Positions 7,763 to 17,156 of a stretch of 40,844 bases of DNA are shown here, one piece after another. Origin of the DNA: Opitutus sp. GAS368 (GTDB lineage: Bacteria; Verrucomicrobiota; Verrucomicrobiia; Opitutales; Opitutaceae). Made by a program: the position numbers and the translations under genes. Numbering within the stretch: the first letter of the stretch is position 1; each line of letters begins with the position of its first letter. The notes under the pieces were generated by a model that made no database searches, had not been told where the DNA came from, and saw nothing but the letters and a program-made list of their open reading frames with translations. The stretch spans positions 1 to 40,844 of the forward strand of contig CAMBRG010000018.1 in assembly GCA_945869845.1 (NCBI GenBank), written 5' to 3'.

Positions 7763-9031
7763 TCAGCTCAAATCCCGGATCGATCCGAACTCCGGGTCAA
7801 ACAGCCGCTGGTAAGTCCGCACAATCATCCCGTCGGTCAATCCCGCCAACCAGTCGCAGATTTGCCGCGCCTTGCCCGCTTCGGTCGGTTCCGCCGCGAT
7901 CAACCGCCCGACCCGCGGCGGCAAGATGTGGATAATACGGCCCTTTCGCTCGACGTAATTTTTCCAAGCCGAGTCCCATAACTCGCACATCACCTTCCGC
8001 GCCTTGTGCTCCATCTGCTGGAGCTGCGGACTTTCAAAGATGATGTCGTTGGCCATTTTCTTATAAAACGCCGCCTCCCGCTCGGCGGCCGCGCCAACGA
8101 CTAATTCGAAGCGGTAGCGGTTCGTCGCCGCGCTCATAAAATTCGTCCGCTCGCGCAGCCGACACGCCGTGATAAATGTCCCGATCTTCGCCGAGAACAC
8201 ATTCTCCAACCGGTCGCCGCGCACCGCCACGAACAGCCCGTCGAGCCACGCCTGCCGCTCCGAATCGAGCGCCTCGCCCGCCGCCCAAGCCTCGACGCGC
8301 TCCATCGTCAAAAACCCGGCCTTCACCCCGTCGACGATGTCATTGAGCGAGTAAGCCGCATCGTCCGCCCAGTCCATGATTTGGCACTCCACGCTTTTGA
8401 CCGCATTCAGTTTTTCTCCGCCGTGCATCTCCGTCGGGATCGCTTGGGCCCCAAAAACAAAACCCCGAACCGCCCCCTGCGGATCATATAAAAAATGGTT
8501 CGCCGGCGGGGTCGGAAATTCCGCGAACAGCTTCTTGTATTTTAACACCCCGTCCAGCAGCGCCCGCGTCGCCTGCATCCCGCGCACGCCAGATTCGTTC
8601 TGATACATCGTCTCGGTAAGCAGGTGCAGCGTCTGCGCGTTCCCCTCAAATCCACCCCAAGGTAGCATCAACTCCTGCAACGTCCGCTCACCCGAATGTC
8701 CAAACGGCGGATGCCCAAGATCGTGCGCGAGACACACCGCCTCAACCAAATCCCCGTCCACAAAAAAATCCGCGCCGAGCGGGCCACCCTGCATGCGCAA
8801 AAAGTGGCAAATGGATCGCCCGATTTGAGCGACTTCCATCGAGTGCGTGAGGCGGGTGCGGTAGAAATCGTATTCTCCCGAGAGGAAAACCTGCGTCTTG
8901 GACTGCAGCTTTCGAAACGCGTGCGCGTGGATGATCCGGTCGCGATCGATCTGAAACGCATTGCGGTAATCTGTTTTGCGGACCGCTCCATAAGTCTCGG
9001 CGTCGAAGTCGGAGTAGAAGCGGTTATTCAT
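7763..9031 (-). CDS. dgt: Deoxyguanosinetriphosphate triphosphohydrolase-like protein
   Basis: HD-superfamily dNTP triphosphohydrolase, which cleaves dGTP to deoxyguanosine and triphosphate and so trims the dNTP pool. Visible motifs are 'RDRIIHAHAFRKLQSKTQVF', 'TRLTHSMEVAQIGR' and the HD signature 'LAHDLGHPPFGHSGE', then 'NAQTLHLLT' and 'QIMDWADDAAYSLND'. The start at 9031 (MNNRFYSDFDAE, about 422 residues) is preferred over a GTG at 9067, which would nearly touch the divergent gene. Only 37 bp separate it from the MGMT-type gene, so the promoters of both must overlap. Confidence 0.94.
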   Translation of the reverse strand: MNNRFYSDFDAETYGAVRKTDYRNAFQIDRDRIIHAHAFRKLQSKTQVFLSGEYDFYRTRLTHSMEVAQIGRSICHFLRMQGGPLGADFFVDGDLVEAVCLAHDLGHPPFGHSGERTLQELMLPWGGFEGNAQTLHLLTETMYQNESGVRGMQATRALLDGVLKYKKLFAEFPTPPANHFLYDPQGAVRGFVFGAQAIPTEMHGGEKLNAVKSVECQIMDWADDAAYSLNDIVDGVKAGFLTMERVEAWAAGEALDSERQAWLDGLFVAVRGDRLENVFSAKIGTFITACRLRERTNFMSAATNRYRFELVVGAAAEREAAFYKKMANDIIFESPQLQQMEHKARKVMCELWDSAWKNYVERKGRIIHILPPRVGRLIAAEPTEAGKARQICDWLAGLTDGMIVRTYQRLFDPEFGSIRDLS

Positions 9032-9068
9032 CGGCTTTGGTTTCGACAGCACCGGCACACCGCCCACG

Positions 9069-9569
9069 ATGCAAACTCATATGCAACGCCACCGTTTTTC
9101 CACCGCATTCGGCGACTGCGCCGTCGCGTGGGACCAGCGAGGGCTACTCAGCTTTTCTCTCGCCGGTGGCGATCTACCCGAACCCGCCGAGACCCTTCCG
9201 CCGTCGTGGCTCACTGCGCTGGTCGAGGCAGTTCAACGGCACCTCGGCGGCGAACTTCGGACGTTTGCCGACGCGCCCTATGTTTTCTCGACCGTGACGG
9301 ACTTTGAACGCCGCGTTTACGTCGCCGCGCTCGCGATCGTTCCAGGGGTCACGCGGAGCTACGGCGAACTCGCCACTACGCTCGGGCTCCCGGCCGGCAG
9401 CGCCCGCGCCGTTGCCGCCGCCCTCGGGGCCAACCCATGGCCTCTATTGGTGCCGTGTCACCGCATCGTAGGTGCCGACGGCGGCATGACCGGGTTCTCC
9501 GGTCCCGGCGGCATTCGCACCAAAACCCGTCTCCTTGCCCTCGAGGGAGCGCTCCTTCTGTCTGAATAA
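9069..9569 (+). CDS. ogt: Methylated-DNA--protein-cysteine methyltransferase (Ogt-like)
   Basis: Suicide repair protein that removes O6-alkyl groups from guanine. The 166-residue protein has the catalytic PCHRIV motif with acceptor C130, the Asn/Arg region 'YGELATTLGLPAGSARAVAAALGANPWP' that carries the helix-turn-helix arginine finger, and 'GGMTGFSG' after the active site. The N-terminal part lacks the Ada regulatory domain. ATG at 9069 or 9081 could be the start. It diverges from dgt, so two nucleotide/DNA quality-control genes share one short intergenic region. Confidence 0.93.
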   Translation: MQTHMQRHRFSTAFGDCAVAWDQRGLLSFSLAGGDLPEPAETLPPSWLTALVEAVQRHLGGELRTFADAPYVFSTVTDFERRVYVAALAIVPGVTRSYGELATTLGLPAGSARAVAAALGANPWPLLVPCHRIVGADGGMTGFSGPGGIRTKTRLLALEGALLLSE

Positions 9570-9584
9570 CCTATTATTTTTGCT

Positions 9585-10610
9585 ATGCGTGCCATCGCCA
9601 AACTCGCTCCCGGCCCCGGCCTTTCACTCACCGAAGTCCCGATCCCGACGCCGGGCGTCAACGACGTCCTGATCAAGGTCAAAAAAACCTCCATCTGCGG
9701 GACCGATATTCACATCTATAGCTGGGACGCCTGGGCCGAGAAAACCATCAAGACGCCAATGGTGATCGGCCATGAGTTCGTCGGCACCATCGCCGCTGTC
9801 GGGGCCAATGTTATTGGCTTTCAACCCGGCGATCTCGTCGACGGCGAGGGCCACATCGTCTGCGGCCTCTGCCGCAACTGCCTCGCCGGCCGCCGCCACC
9901 TTTGCAAAGACACCAAAGGCGTGGGCGTGAATCGCGACGGCGCGTTCGCCGAATATCTCTGCATCCCCGCGAGCAATGCCGTCCATGTCGACCCCGCGAT
10001 CCCGCTCGACGTACTTTCCTGCTTCGACCCACTCGGCAACGCCACGCACACCGCGCTCCAATACGACCTCGTCGGCGAAGACGTGCTCATCACCGGCGCC
10101 GGTCCGATCGGTTGCATGGCCACCGCCATCGCGTGGCAAGCGGGCGCACGAAAAATCGTCGTCACCGACGTCAACCCCGACCGCCTCGCCCTCGCCGCCC
10201 GCATGGGCGCGACGCGCACCGTCGATGTTTCCAAAGAAAAACTCCCCGACGTCCAACGCGAGATCGGCATGAAGGAAGGCTTCGACATCGGCTTGGAGAT
10301 GTCCGGCAACCCCGTCGCCCTAAACACCATGATCGACAACATGGCCCACGGCGGCCGCATCGCCCTGCTCGGCATCATGCCCGGCGCCGCCGCCGTCGAT
10401 TGGAACAAAGTCGTTTTTAACATGCTCACGATCCGCGGCATCTACGGCCGCGAGATGTATGAGACCTGGTATAAAATGACCTCCCTCATCCAGCGGGGCC
10501 TCGATATCTCACCGGTCATCACGCACCGGTTTCACTACACCGAGTTCCAAACTGCCTTTGACCTTATGCGCTCGGGCCGCAGCGGCAAAATCATCCTCAA
10601 CTGGGATTAA
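9585..10610 (+). CDS. tdh: L-threonine 3-dehydrogenase
   Basis: Zinc-dependent medium-chain dehydrogenase that oxidises L-threonine to 2-amino-3-oxobutyrate with NAD. Catalytic zinc ligands C38 (ICGTD), H63 and E64 (GHEFVG) and the structural zinc cysteines C93, C96, C99 and C107 are all present. The NAD Rossmann motif GAGPIG is at 171-176. Length 341 matches the E. coli enzyme. The product is unstable and is passed to the ligase encoded 3 bp downstream (kbl), the usual operon for conversion of threonine to glycine and acetyl-CoA. Confidence 0.97.
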   Translation: MRAIAKLAPGPGLSLTEVPIPTPGVNDVLIKVKKTSICGTDIHIYSWDAWAEKTIKTPMVIGHEFVGTIAAVGANVIGFQPGDLVDGEGHIVCGLCRNCLAGRRHLCKDTKGVGVNRDGAFAEYLCIPASNAVHVDPAIPLDVLSCFDPLGNATHTALQYDLVGEDVLITGAGPIGCMATAIAWQAGARKIVVTDVNPDRLALAARMGATRTVDVSKEKLPDVQREIGMKEGFDIGLEMSGNPVALNTMIDNMAHGGRIALLGIMPGAAAVDWNKVVFNMLTIRGIYGREMYETWYKMTSLIQRGLDISPVITHRFHYTEFQTAFDLMRSGRSGKIILNWD

Positions 10611-10613
10611 GCC

Positions 10614-11804
10614 ATGACGCCCGCCTACCTCGCGCACCTCCGAAAAACTCTCGGCGAGATTGAGGTCGCCGGCCTCACCAAGCGCGAGCGCCTCATCGCC
10701 ACCCCGCAGTCGGCCCACATCGCGGTCGCGGGCGGCCAACAAGTTCTCAATTTTTGCGCGAACAACTACCTCGGCCTCGCTGACCACCCCGCGATCATCG
10801 CCGCCGCCCACGCCGCCCTCGACCGCTGGGGCTACGGCCTCGCCTCGGTGCGTTTCATCTGCGGCACCCAGGAAATCCACCGCGAACTCGAATCCAGGCT
10901 CAGTGCGTTCCTCGGCACCGCCGACACCATCCTTTATCCCTCCGCCTTCGACGCCAACGGCGGCCTCTTTGAAACCCTGCTCTCCGCTGAAGACGCGATC
11001 ATCAGCGACGAACTCAACCATGCCTCGATCATCGATGGTATCCGCCTCTCGAAAGCCAAACGCTTCCGCTATCGCCACAACGATATGGCTGATCTTGAGA
11101 CCCAACTCCGGGCCGCTCAGGCCGCCGGGGCGCGCCACACCTTGATCGCAACCGACGGCGTCTTCTCGATGGACGGCACGATCGCCAATCTTCCCGCCAT
11201 CGTCGCCCTCGCCGAAAACTACGGCGCGCTCACGATGATGGACGATTGCCACGCCTCCGGCTTCCTCGGCCGCACCGGTCGGGGCACTCACGAGCACCAC
11301 GACCTCGTCGGCCGCATCGACATCATCACCGGCACTCTCGGAAAAGCCTTGGGCGGAGCCAGCGGAGGCTTCACCGCCTCATCCGCCGAGATCGTCGCAT
11401 TGCTCCGCCAGCGTTCGCGGCCCTACCTGTTTTCCAATTCGGTCGCACCCGTGATCGTCGCCGCCTCCCTAGCCACGCTCGATCTGCTCGCGCACTCGAC
11501 CGAGTTGCGCGACAGGCTCGAAGAGAACACCCGGTTCTTCCGCGCCGGTCTCATCGCCGCTGGACTCACGATCAAACCCGGCACTCATCCCATCGTGCCC
11601 GTAATGCTGGGCGACGCCGCGCTCTCCCAAAGGTTCGCTGCGCGCATGCTGGAAAAAGGCGTCTACGTGGTGGGCTTCTTCTATCCGGTGGTCCCGCAAG
11701 GCACCGCGCGCATCCGCACGCAGGTAAGCGCTGCCCATAGCCGGGCCGATCTCGAGCTTGCCATCAACGCCTTCGCCGAAACCAAAAGAGAAATCGGCCT
11801 TTAA
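10614..11804 (+). CDS. kbl: Glycine C-acetyltransferase (2-amino-3-ketobutyrate CoA ligase)
   Basis: PLP enzyme of the alpha-oxoamine synthase family that cleaves 2-amino-3-oxobutyrate with CoA to glycine and acetyl-CoA. Seen: '[13 protein letters not shown]' (48-60), '[12 protein letters not shown]' (79-90), the D-x-H pair in '[12 protein letters not shown]' (D210, H213) and the Schiff-base lysine K244 in '[10 protein letters not shown]'. Length 396 is typical. It follows tdh by 3 bp and is followed 12 bp later by cytidine deaminase, so the three form one transcription unit. Confidence 0.97.
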   Translation: MTPAYLAHLRKTLGEIEVAGLTKRERLIATPQSAHIAVAGGQQVLNFCANNYLGLADHPAIIAAAHAALDRWGYGLASVRFICGTQEIHRELESRLSAFLGTADTILYPSAFDANGGLFETLLSAEDAIISDELNHASIIDGIRLSKAKRFRYRHNDMADLETQLRAAQAAGARHTLIATDGVFSMDGTIANLPAIVALAENYGALTMMDDCHASGFLGRTGRGTHEHHDLVGRIDIITGTLGKALGGASGGFTASSAEIVALLRQRSRPYLFSNSVAPVIVAASLATLDLLAHSTELRDRLEENTRFFRAGLIAAGLTIKPGTHPIVPVMLGDAALSQRFAARMLEKGVYVVGFFYPVVPQGTARIRTQVSAAHSRADLELAINAFAETKREIGL

Positions 11805-11816
11805 CCCGCCAAAACC

Positions 11817-12230
11817 ATGGCCAAGAAACTCCCCGCCCCCCTGTGCCGCCGCCTCGAAAAGGCCGCGCGAACGGCCGCGCGCGCCTCCTACTCTCCGTAT
11901 TCGAAATTCTCCGTAGGCGCGGCGATTCTGGCCGGTTCGGGAAAAATCTATACCGGCTGCAACGTCGAGAACGCCTCTTTTGGGCTCTGCAACTGCGCCG
12001 AACGCACCGCGATCTTCACCGCCGCCGCCGCCGGCGAACGCGTGGTGCAAGCCGTGGTGGTCTACACGCCCACCCCCACTGCGACGAGTCCTTGCGGCGC
12101 GTGTCGCCAAGTCATCAACGAACTCGGCCCATCCGCCATCGTCATCTCGATCTGCGATTCTAACGAGCGCCTTGAGACGGCTATAGACTTCCTCCTCCCA
12201 CACGCTTTCGGTCCTTCCGATTTAGAGTAA
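11817..12230 (+). CDS. cdd: Cytidine deaminase
   Basis: Homotetrameric-type cytidine deaminase of 137 residues, converting cytidine and deoxycytidine to the uridine forms in pyrimidine salvage. The substrate loop 'YSPYSKFSVGAAI' (25-37) and 'GCNVENASFG' are clear; C60-A-E62 and PCGACRQ (C93, C96) give the zinc ligands and the catalytic glutamate. The gene is the last of the tdh-kbl unit, 12 bp after kbl, with no evident metabolic tie to threonine breakdown. Confidence 0.96.
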   Translation: MAKKLPAPLCRRLEKAARTAARASYSPYSKFSVGAAILAGSGKIYTGCNVENASFGLCNCAERTAIFTAAAAGERVVQAVVVYTPTPTATSPCGACRQVINELGPSAIVISICDSNERLETAIDFLLPHAFGPSDLE

Positions 12231-12272
12231 GAGAGGTGAGCGCGGACGCGCCATCCGTTCCGGACGGTGTAA

Positions 12273-13583
12273 CTAGCTCGTAAAGAATTCGCGTACGGTC
12301 GCCAACACATCCGCGCTAGGAACCTCGCTCTCCGTGCGATCCCCGAGATTTCGGATCTTCACGACCCCTTTTGCCAACTCGTCTGCGCCGAAAATCAACG
12401 CCAGCTTCGCGCCCGAGTCCGAGGCCGCTTTCAGTTGTTTGCCGAACGCGATGTCCTTCATTGGATAATCCACCCGATAGCCCGAAACGCGGATTTTCTG
12501 GATAGCCCCAAACGCCGCTATCCTCTCCGCCTCGCCGCCGATCACGCAGTAGACATCAGGTACCTGCACCAAGGTCGGCATCAAGCCGCGTTGCTCCAGC
12601 AACAGCGCAAACGTCATGTCGCCGACGGCAAAACCGACCGCAGGAAACGCAGGTCCGCCGAGCTTTTGGACGAGATCGTCGTAGCGTCCGCCCCCGGCCA
12701 ATGCCCGCAGTTCGCCTTTCCGGTCAAACGCTTCAAACACAAAGCCCGTGTAATACGCCAAACCCCGCACCACGCCCAAATCGACCTCGATGAACCGCTC
12801 AAGTCCCATCGCCGTGAGACCGCCGAGCAACTTGCGCCACTCCACCAATCGCGCGGCCAGTTTATCGCCACCGATGGGCGCGAGCAGGGCCTCTAGGGCG
12901 GCGAGAGACTTGATCTGCAAGAATGCAAGCACCTTGGCCTTCAACGTGGCGTCAAGTTCACCGAACTGCTCCGTGTAGGCCTTAAACGCGTCGTCGCCCG
13001 CCTTTTCAAATTTATCCACGACCCCGAGCACCGCCCGGATGCGAGGTTCATCGAGCCCGAGAGCCTCGAGATAATAGAACCACAGATTCCGATCACTCAG
13101 GCGCACGTAGAAATCCTGCTCGGTCAAGCCGAAGGCGCAGAGACACTGAGTGAGCAACGCGATCAACTCGATCTCCGCTTCCGGTCCGGGTTCGCCAAAG
13201 ATATCGGCGTTGAACTGGGAGAAGCATCGACCCCGACCCTTCTGCATCCGTTCGTAGCGATAAAATTCACCGATGCTAAACCACTTGATCGGACGCTTGA
13301 GCGCACTCGCCTTGGCCCCGATGAGTCGGCAAACCGTCGGGGTCATCTCGGGACGCAGCGCAACCTCCCGCCCGCCTTTATCCGTGAAACTAAAGAGCTG
13401 GCCCTCGATTTCGTCGCCTGACTTTGCCTTGTAAAGTTCAAGCGGCTCCAAAACCGGCGCGTCATATTCGGCGAATCCGTGGGTACTCGCCGTCTGCCGC
13501 CACAAACGGAACACATGATTCCGACGGGCAAAATCCTCGGGATAGAATTCTCGAAATCCGGGCAGCGTCTGAAAAGTAGCCAT
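12273..13583 (-). CDS. hisS: Histidine--tRNA ligase
   Basis: Class II aminoacyl-tRNA synthetase. Class II motif 2 appears as 'FSIGEFYRYERMQKGRGRCFSQFNADIFG', preceded by 'LRPEMTPTVCRLI', and the histidine-specific loop as 'RGLAYYTGFVFEAFDR', followed by 'GGRYDDLV'. The C-terminal anticodon-binding domain ends near residue 430. I place the start at 13583 (MATFQTLPGFREFYPED, 436 residues) because synthetases of this family begin just before the 'GFRD' motif; an upstream codon at 13646 would run through the HU terminator. It lies downstream of the HU gene on the same strand but beyond that terminator. Confidence 0.95.
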   Translation of the reverse strand: MATFQTLPGFREFYPEDFARRNHVFRLWRQTASTHGFAEYDAPVLEPLELYKAKSGDEIEGQLFSFTDKGGREVALRPEMTPTVCRLIGAKASALKRPIKWFSIGEFYRYERMQKGRGRCFSQFNADIFGEPGPEAEIELIALLTQCLCAFGLTEQDFYVRLSDRNLWFYYLEALGLDEPRIRAVLGVVDKFEKAGDDAFKAYTEQFGELDATLKAKVLAFLQIKSLAALEALLAPIGGDKLAARLVEWRKLLGGLTAMGLERFIEVDLGVVRGLAYYTGFVFEAFDRKGELRALAGGGRYDDLVQKLGGPAFPAVGFAVGDMTFALLLEQRGLMPTLVQVPDVYCVIGGEAERIAAFGAIQKIRVSGYRVDYPMKDIAFGKQLKAASDSGAKLALIFGADELAKGVVKIRNLGDRTESEVPSADVLATVREFFTS

Positions 13584-13623
13584 GGAAGGACTACCGTGCC
13601 GATACGTCCCATTCTTCGCCAAC

Positions 13624-13660
13624 AAAAAAACCCGGATCCGATTCACATCGGTCCGAGTTT
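13624..13660 (-). terminator. Intrinsic terminator of the HU gene
   Basis: Read on the minus strand, a GC-rich stem with a few mismatches (ACTCGGACCGAT / ATCGGATCCGGGT, loop GTGA) is followed by seven T. It lies 19 bp after the HU stop codon and before the hisS start. Confidence 0.85.
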
Positions 13661-13678
13661 AATCAAAAAAATAAACGC

Positions 13679-13990
13679 TTAACCGAGCTTCGCGAGGTCG
13701 ATCTTCTTGAGCTGTTGCTTAAGAATCTTACCCGACTTGAATTTCACCACCGCACGTTGAGGGATGATGACTTCGGCTTCGGGCTTATTAGGGTTGCGGC
13801 CGATACGTTGCTTGCGGACTTGCACCTCTAACACGCCGAAATTACGGAGCTCCACGTTCCGGGCATCCGCGAGCGCTTTTTGAATGATATCGAGCGTCTG
13901 TTGCACGGTATCGACAATTTGCTTTTGGGGAAATCCCGTCTTGCGGAAGATCTGCAGGACAATTTCTCGCTTGGTTAGATTTGAGGCCAT
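13679..13990 (-). CDS. HU/IHF family DNA-binding protein
   Basis: Small nucleoid protein of 103 residues. The dimerisation helices start with 'LTKREIVLQIFRKTGFPQKQIVDTVQQTLDIIQKALA', then the beta-saddle 'NVELRNFGVLEVQVRKQRIGRNPNKPEAEVIIPQRAVVKFKSGKIL', with the RNP tip motif (GRNPNKP) that intercalates DNA. It is slightly longer than HU (about 90 residues), with a Lys-rich C-terminal extension. It is monocistronic, with its own strong promoter and terminator. HU versus IHF cannot be decided from the sequence. Confidence 0.95.
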   Translation of the reverse strand: MASNLTKREIVLQIFRKTGFPQKQIVDTVQQTLDIIQKALADARNVELRNFGVLEVQVRKQRIGRNPNKPEAEVIIPQRAVVKFKSGKILKQQLKKIDLAKLG

Positions 13991-14039
13991 TGTTGTGTAT
14001 TAGTTGTTAGACGTCTCTAGTTTTCACTTAAACTAATCT

Positions 14040-14068
14040 TTATAAAACCGCCCGGTGGTTTACGTCAA
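14040..14068 (-). promoter_or_regulatory. Sigma-70-type promoter of the HU gene
   Basis: On the minus strand TTGACG (14063-14068) and TTATAA (14040-14045) are separated by exactly 17 bp, near-consensus -35 and -10 boxes. The HU start codon is about 50 bp downstream. This is the clearest promoter in the window. Confidence 0.7.
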
Positions 14069-14113
14069 CCTCTTACCCCACGCCAATTATAGGGAATAAA
14101 ACCCATTAACGTA

Positions 14114-14824
14114 ATGCCGACCAAACCAGAATCTACCTCAGTCAATTCCATGTTCGCCCGGATCGCGACGAGGTATGATCTGGCGAACCGATTGCTCAGT
14201 TGCGGAATTGATGTTTGGTGGCGCCATTGCCTGGTGCAGGCGGTGAGAAAAAGCTCACCGAAACGAGTGCTGGATTTGGCCACCGGGAGCGGGGACGTGG
14301 CCTTTGCCCTCGCCGGTTCACTCCCCGCAGGAACCGAGATTACCGGCATGGATTTTTGCCAGCCTATGCTCGACGAGGCCGCGGCGAAAAAATCCCGCGC
14401 CAGCCAAGGCTCCTACGCAAACGTCGACTTCAAACTCGGAGATGGCCTGGGACTCCCGCTGCCTGATGGGTGTTTCGACGCCGTCACCATTTCATTCGGG
14501 CTCCGTAATATGGCTGATCGACACCGTTCGCTTTGCGAAATGCGACGCGTTCTTAAACCCGGTGGAAGCGTTGTGATCTTGGAGTTCTCTCAGCCGCAGG
14601 TGTGGTTCCAACCTTTCTACTACTTTTACTTACGGCGAATCCTTCCTTTAATCGCTGGAGCCGTGACGGGCGACCGAGCGGCCTACATCTACTTGAACGA
14701 AACCATCGGAGAGTTTCCCGACCGCTCCGCTTTGTCCGAAGAAATACGGGCCGCTGGTTTTAGCGCGATTAAAGCGAAGGGTCTCACGCTTGGCATCGTA
14801 GCGCTCCACGAGGCGCGGGCGTAA
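14114..14824 (+). CDS. ubiE: Demethylmenaquinone / ubiquinone C-methyltransferase
   Basis: SAM-dependent methyltransferase of the UbiE/MenG family, which methylates demethylmenaquinone (or the ubiquinone precursor) for respiration. Seen: the N-terminal signature 'MFARIATRYDLANRLLSCGIDVWWR' (13-37), SAM motif 'VLDLATGSGDVA' (52-63), 'SFGLRNMADR' and the C-terminal 'KGLTLGIVALHEA'. Length 236 is normal. Verrucomicrobia usually use menaquinone, so the MenG role is more likely, by inference. It diverges from the HU gene. Confidence 0.94.
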   Translation: MPTKPESTSVNSMFARIATRYDLANRLLSCGIDVWWRHCLVQAVRKSSPKRVLDLATGSGDVAFALAGSLPAGTEITGMDFCQPMLDEAAAKKSRASQGSYANVDFKLGDGLGLPLPDGCFDAVTISFGLRNMADRHRSLCEMRRVLKPGGSVVILEFSQPQVWFQPFYYFYLRRILPLIAGAVTGDRAAYIYLNETIGEFPDRSALSEEIRAAGFSAIKAKGLTLGIVALHEARA

Positions 14825-14865
14825 TCCCCGTTGGAGACCCGACTGCTAGGCCAATTCGCAGGTCG

Positions 14866-15183
14866 TCAATTGAACGATTTCCCACACCCGCACGTACTTT
14901 GGGCGTTAGGATTTTTAATCTCAAATCCTTTGCCGTGAAGACCATCGTCGAAATCGATTTGGGAACCGCTCAGATAGGCCAAGCTGGCAGGATCGAGCAA
15001 CATCGCCACGCCTTCGCTTTCGAGGACTGAGTCGTCCACTTTGGGCTCGTCGAATGACATCCCGTATTGAAAACCCGAGCAGCCACCCGACTCGACAAAT
15101 ACGCGGAGGCGCTTTGCCGGCTCGGCAATTTCGGCATGCATCGAGCGAACTCGGTCGGCGGCGCGGGCGGTAAGGGTTACCAT
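14866..15183 (-). CDS. A-type iron-sulfur cluster carrier (ErpA/IscA family)
   Basis: Fe-S cluster assembly protein of 105 residues that delivers [4Fe-4S] or [2Fe-2S] clusters to apoproteins. The three cluster cysteines are visible: C35 in 'ESGGCSGFQYGM' and C98/C100 in 'STCGCGKSF'. The ATG at 15183 (MVTLTARAADRV) fits the family start; an upstream TTG at 15204 would add 7 residues. No isc or suf genes are adjacent. It is convergent with ubiE. Confidence 0.93.
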   Translation of the reverse strand: MVTLTARAADRVRSMHAEIAEPAKRLRVFVESGGCSGFQYGMSFDEPKVDDSVLESEGVAMLLDPASLAYLSGSQIDFDDGLHGKGFEIKNPNAQSTCGCGKSFN

Positions 15184-15295
15184 AAGCGAACCGTGCCCGA
15201 CCAAATCTCCCTGTCAAATCCCTCCAGAGCAGGATTCACGCCCACAACGAATCTGCACTCTTGCCAGCTGCCGCGATGCCAGACCTCGTACATTC

Positions 15296-15580
15296 GTGGG
15301 CGCGATTAAACAGATCTTCACCGAACTCCGCTGTAAGATGACCCGCAAGATCATCGAAGGCGAAACGGGCTTGGCCTATGCAGCAGGGCAACTCGGGGCT
15401 AGAAATTCTATCAAAATCTTCGCGGTCAGGTTGAGCCGAGAAAAATACTGGGCGATCGAGGAATTTAAAAACACCGTGATCGGAGTGGCTCGGTTGGTGG
15501 CCGACTTTATTCACGCCAGCATCATTCAAACCTCCTATCTCGGCCGCGTTGTTGCGCTCTCCACTCGCCACCCCAGGTAG
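15296..15580 (+). CDS. Uncertain small hypothetical protein before rpoN
   Basis: A 94-residue frame (GTG start; an internal ATG at 15338 would give 80 residues) lies in the 430-bp gap between the divergent Fe-S carrier gene and rpoN, and ends 32 bp before the rpoN start. Its composition is protein-like (hydrophobic stretch 'NTVIGVARLVADFIHASIIQTSYLG') but I recognise no domain, and an open frame also exists on the other strand. It may be a real small gene or just leader DNA of rpoN. Confidence 0.3.
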   Translation: MGAIKQIFTELRCKMTRKIIEGETGLAYAAGQLGARNSIKIFAVRLSREKYWAIEEFKNTVIGVARLVADFIHASIIQTSYLGRVVALSTRHPR

Positions 15581-15612
15581 TGGGAGAACTTTTCAGCCAT
15601 TAAATTCCTCCC

Positions 15613-17124
15613 ATGAGCGGCCCCGGTTTTAGTCAGGACATCCGCCAGCGCCAGACGCAATCACTCGTTCTCGCGCCCCAGCTTCGGCAATCGCTCAAGA
15701 TTCTTCAGGTCGCCGCCTTGGATCTTCGCTCCGTCATCCAGGAAGAATTGCAGGCCAATCCAACGATCGAGGAGTTGCCGATGGAGGGCGAGAGCCTCGA
15801 TAAGACGAGCGATGACCAGGACAATGAGGACGCGGCCGCCAATTCGAATGAAAACGACCAAGACTCCGCTTCGCCCGCGCCCACCGATGACTCTCCCGTA
15901 AAGCGGGATGAAATGGATTTCTCCAAGGAGTTCGAGATTTTGGGGAAAATGGACGAAGACTGGCGAGATCATATGGCCAACGCCGGCGGCGCCCAGCCTT
16001 ATACCTCTGAAGACGCCGAACGCAGGCAGCATTTTTTAGATTCGTTGGTCGCGACGACCTCGTTGCAGGAACATCTCATGCAGCAAGCTGAGCTCGCCGA
16101 CCTCGACGAGCCCACCCTCGCCGCGCTTCGGCACCTGGTTGGAAGCTTGGATGACCGCGGATTTTTAACGCAAAGCCCGAACGACGTGGCCCTCCAAACC
16201 GGCCTGCCATTAGACGCGGTGAAAACCGCTCTCACCTTGCTCAAGGGTTTCGACCCGCCGGGAATCGGGGCCCAATCCTTGGCCGAATGCTTGATGGCAC
16301 AGCTGATTTCACTGGGGCGAAAGGACTCGCTCAGCCTGCGAATCATCCGCGATCAATTCGATCTGCTGGCCCGCCGACGAATTCCTGAACTCGCCCGCAA
16401 ACTCTCGGTTCCAGCAGACGACGTGCAGAGCGCAATTGAGGAAATCGGCAAACTAGACCCCGCACCGGGTCGCCGTTTCGCCGAGGACAACAACCGCGTC
16501 GTCATCGCGGATGTCACCGTTGAAAAAGATGCTAACGAATGGAAAATCTCACTCAACAGTGACTACATTCCACGGCTTCGCATCTCCAGCACCTACCGCG
16601 ACCTGATCGCCAAAGGAAATTTGGAAAAAACGGAAAAAGACTACCTCCGCGAACGCATCCGCGCGGGTAAATTTTTGATTGATTCGATCGAACAGCGCCA
16701 GCGCACGATTGAGCGGATCACGCATGAAATCTTGGAGGCTCAGCTGGCATTCTTTGAGCGAGGTGTGGCCGAACTACGACCGCTCACGATGACCCAAATC
16801 GCGGACGTGGTGGGCGTGCACGAAACCACGGTGAGCCGCGCCATCGCCAACAAGTATCTCAAGACCCCTCACGGAGTTTTCGCTTTCAAATATTTTTTCA
16901 CCCCCGGCTATCAAGCCGAGAGCGGAGCCTCCGTTTCAAATACCAGCGTCAAAGAGCTCATAGCGGATCTCGTGGCCGGAGAAAACAAAGGTGAACCATT
17001 GAGCGATCAGGAATTGGTCAAGAAGCTCCAAGCGAAGGGAATCACAATCGCTCGGAGAACGGTCGCCAAATATCGCGAAGAACTGGGCATCCTGCCGAGT
17101 AACCTGCGGCGCGATTACAAATAG
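15613..17124 (+). CDS. rpoN: RNA polymerase sigma-54 factor
   Basis: Sigma-54 directs RNA polymerase to -24/-12 promoters and needs AAA+ activators. The protein (503 residues) has the Gln/Leu-rich region I (RQTQSLVLAPQLRQSLKILQ..), an acidic region II linker (about residues 58-110, rich in Asp/Glu), the core-binding domain from about 130, the helix-turn-helix 'MTQIADVVGVHETTVSRAIANKYL', and the invariant RpoN box ARRTVAKYRE at 480-489. No activator gene is seen in the window. The neighbours (tsaD convergent) are unrelated. Confidence 0.97.
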   Translation: MSGPGFSQDIRQRQTQSLVLAPQLRQSLKILQVAALDLRSVIQEELQANPTIEELPMEGESLDKTSDDQDNEDAAANSNENDQDSASPAPTDDSPVKRDEMDFSKEFEILGKMDEDWRDHMANAGGAQPYTSEDAERRQHFLDSLVATTSLQEHLMQQAELADLDEPTLAALRHLVGSLDDRGFLTQSPNDVALQTGLPLDAVKTALTLLKGFDPPGIGAQSLAECLMAQLISLGRKDSLSLRIIRDQFDLLARRRIPELARKLSVPADDVQSAIEEIGKLDPAPGRRFAEDNNRVVIADVTVEKDANEWKISLNSDYIPRLRISSTYRDLIAKGNLEKTEKDYLRERIRAGKFLIDSIEQRQRTIERITHEILEAQLAFFERGVAELRPLTMTQIADVVGVHETTVSRAIANKYLKTPHGVFAFKYFFTPGYQAESGASVSNTSVKELIADLVAGENKGEPLSDQELVKKLQAKGITIARRTVAKYREELGILPSNLRRDYK

Positions 17125-17128
17125 CTCA

Positions 17129-17156
17129 GCCCCGTCGCGCTTTAAGCGAGCGGGGC
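17129..17156. terminator. Hairpin between convergent rpoN and tsaD
   Basis: Inverted repeat GCCCCG (17129-17134) / CGGGGC (17151-17156) with further pairing inside around TTTAA. It spans the tsaD stop codon. There is no T-run, so terminator function is inferred from position. Confidence 0.4.
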
